A stretch of DNA of 64,000 bases, from contig OY804579.1 in NCBI GenBank assembly GCA_963680875.1, forward strand, positions 30,551,804-30,615,803. The letters are read 5' to 3'. A program made the translations under genes and the position numbers. This document shows, piece after piece, positions 63,297-64,000 of this stretch (the first letter of the stretch is position 1; every line of letters begins with the position of its first letter). The stretch comes from Bathymodiolus brooksi. Lineage: Eukaryota > Mollusca > Bivalvia > Mytilida > Modiolidae. The notes under the pieces are model-generated. The model was not told the origin of the DNA and did no database searches. It saw nothing but the letters and a program-made list of their open reading frames with translations.

Positions 63297-64000
63297 TACA
63301 TAGCGGGGTCATCAACTTGTTCGACGAAAGAATTGTCTATTCACCTGACAAAGATGCTGTCTGCAGTAAAAGAGGGACAACAGAAATATTGTGAAAATGT
63401 TTACTCGCGTAATGGCATAAATCACATGTGGATTTTGAAAAACTCTAAAGATCTTTTGGATAACCTGAAATCATGATCTTTCTCTCAGGTATCCTCCATC
63501 GAAACTTTTGATTTTTCAACTCTATATACCACCCTACCGCATGACAAATTAAAAACCCGCTTAAAAGAAACAATTCATAAAGCTTTTAGTCATAGAAACT
63601 ATGGCTCAAAAGTTGTTGTGTTAGGCTACAATTCCACATATTTTTCAAACAAAATTCAAAAAGGTAAAACATGCTACTCCGAGGAACAAGTGATCAGTAT
63701 GCTGGAGTTCCTCATCGATAACGTATTTGTCTCCTTTGGAGGGACACTGTTTCAGCAGGTCGTCGGCATACCAATGGGTACGAATTGTGCCCCTCTTCTA
63801 GCCGATTTATTTGTGTACTCATATGAGTCGGAGTTTCTTCAAAAGCTTGTAAAAGATAAGAAGATTCATGAGGCTAGAGCCTTTAATTTCACATACAGGT
63901 ATATTGATGACGTTTTATCTATCAATAATTCTAGATTTGCAGAATTTCTTCCATTGATATATCCTCCAGAGCTGGAAGTTAAAGAGACCACAGATACAGC
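63297..64000 (+). pseudogene. Reverse transcriptase pseudogene, copy 3 (runs off the window)
   Basis: Same left junction and same internal TGA (63,474-63,476) as copies 1 and 2, with YIDD at 63,900-63,911. It differs by a few bases, including one that changes Leu to Val in the LFLYSY segment. The remaining C-terminal part lies beyond the window. Confidence 0.85.

Overview
The window is eukaryotic and most likely from a mollusc, probably a bivalve. It has GT-AG introns and a poly(A) signal. It also has a tRNA-derived SINE ending in a CACTCACT tail and non-coding repeats built on GCTCACCTGG and on 'ttcaaaggggcataactc', both of which I associate with bivalve genomes. There is no prokaryotic gene organisation. 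The sequence is AT-rich and gene-poor.

Layout. 1-13.5 kb is ordinary mollusc intergenic DNA crowded with non-autonomous repeats. These are a SINE (1.88-2.25 kb), 155-bp and 176-bp tandem repeats (2.8-3.9 kb), a 2.9-kb foldback-like element whose long inverted ends are made of 21-bp tandem repeats (4.26-7.19 kb), and three smaller inverted-repeat elements (8.5, 9.1 and 9.8-10.6 kb). A dense ETS/CRE/E-box/NRF1 motif cluster lies at 11.25-11.66 kb. A small spliced minus-strand gene with a poly(A) signal lies at 12.10-12.86 kb. A TATA-box-driven integrase gene of Polinton/Maverick type starts at 13,202 and is cut off after 115 codons at 13,546.

From 13,547 to the end the window is dominated by one 21-bp satellite (about 45 kb, about 2,150 monomers by length), always in the same orientation, with nested higher-order repeats. 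Three kinds of foreign sequence are embedded in it. A 126-bp piece of the adjacent integrase gene recurs twice near the left edge. A 0.37-kb retroelement tail occurs five times. Three near-identical reverse transcriptase (RT) pseudogenes (54.2, 58.7 and 63.3 kb) carry the same TGA stop and sit on a 4.56-4.58-kb higher-order repeat that runs off the right end. The RT is most like Penelope-like-element RT (GIPMGTN and YIDD motifs). All five tails end at the same 3' sequence, which merges into the satellite through shared TTATCATTAC, while their 5' ends are truncated at three different points.

The long open frames across the satellite (up to 1,087 codons) follow from a 21-bp monomer that is stop-free in five of six frames. 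I do not regard them as genes. The only protein-coding content I would defend is the small spliced gene, the truncated integrase and the RT pseudogenes. The main biological interest is the relationship between the retroelement's 3' end and the satellite, and the way a giant array has captured and multiplied fragments of neighbouring mobile elements.
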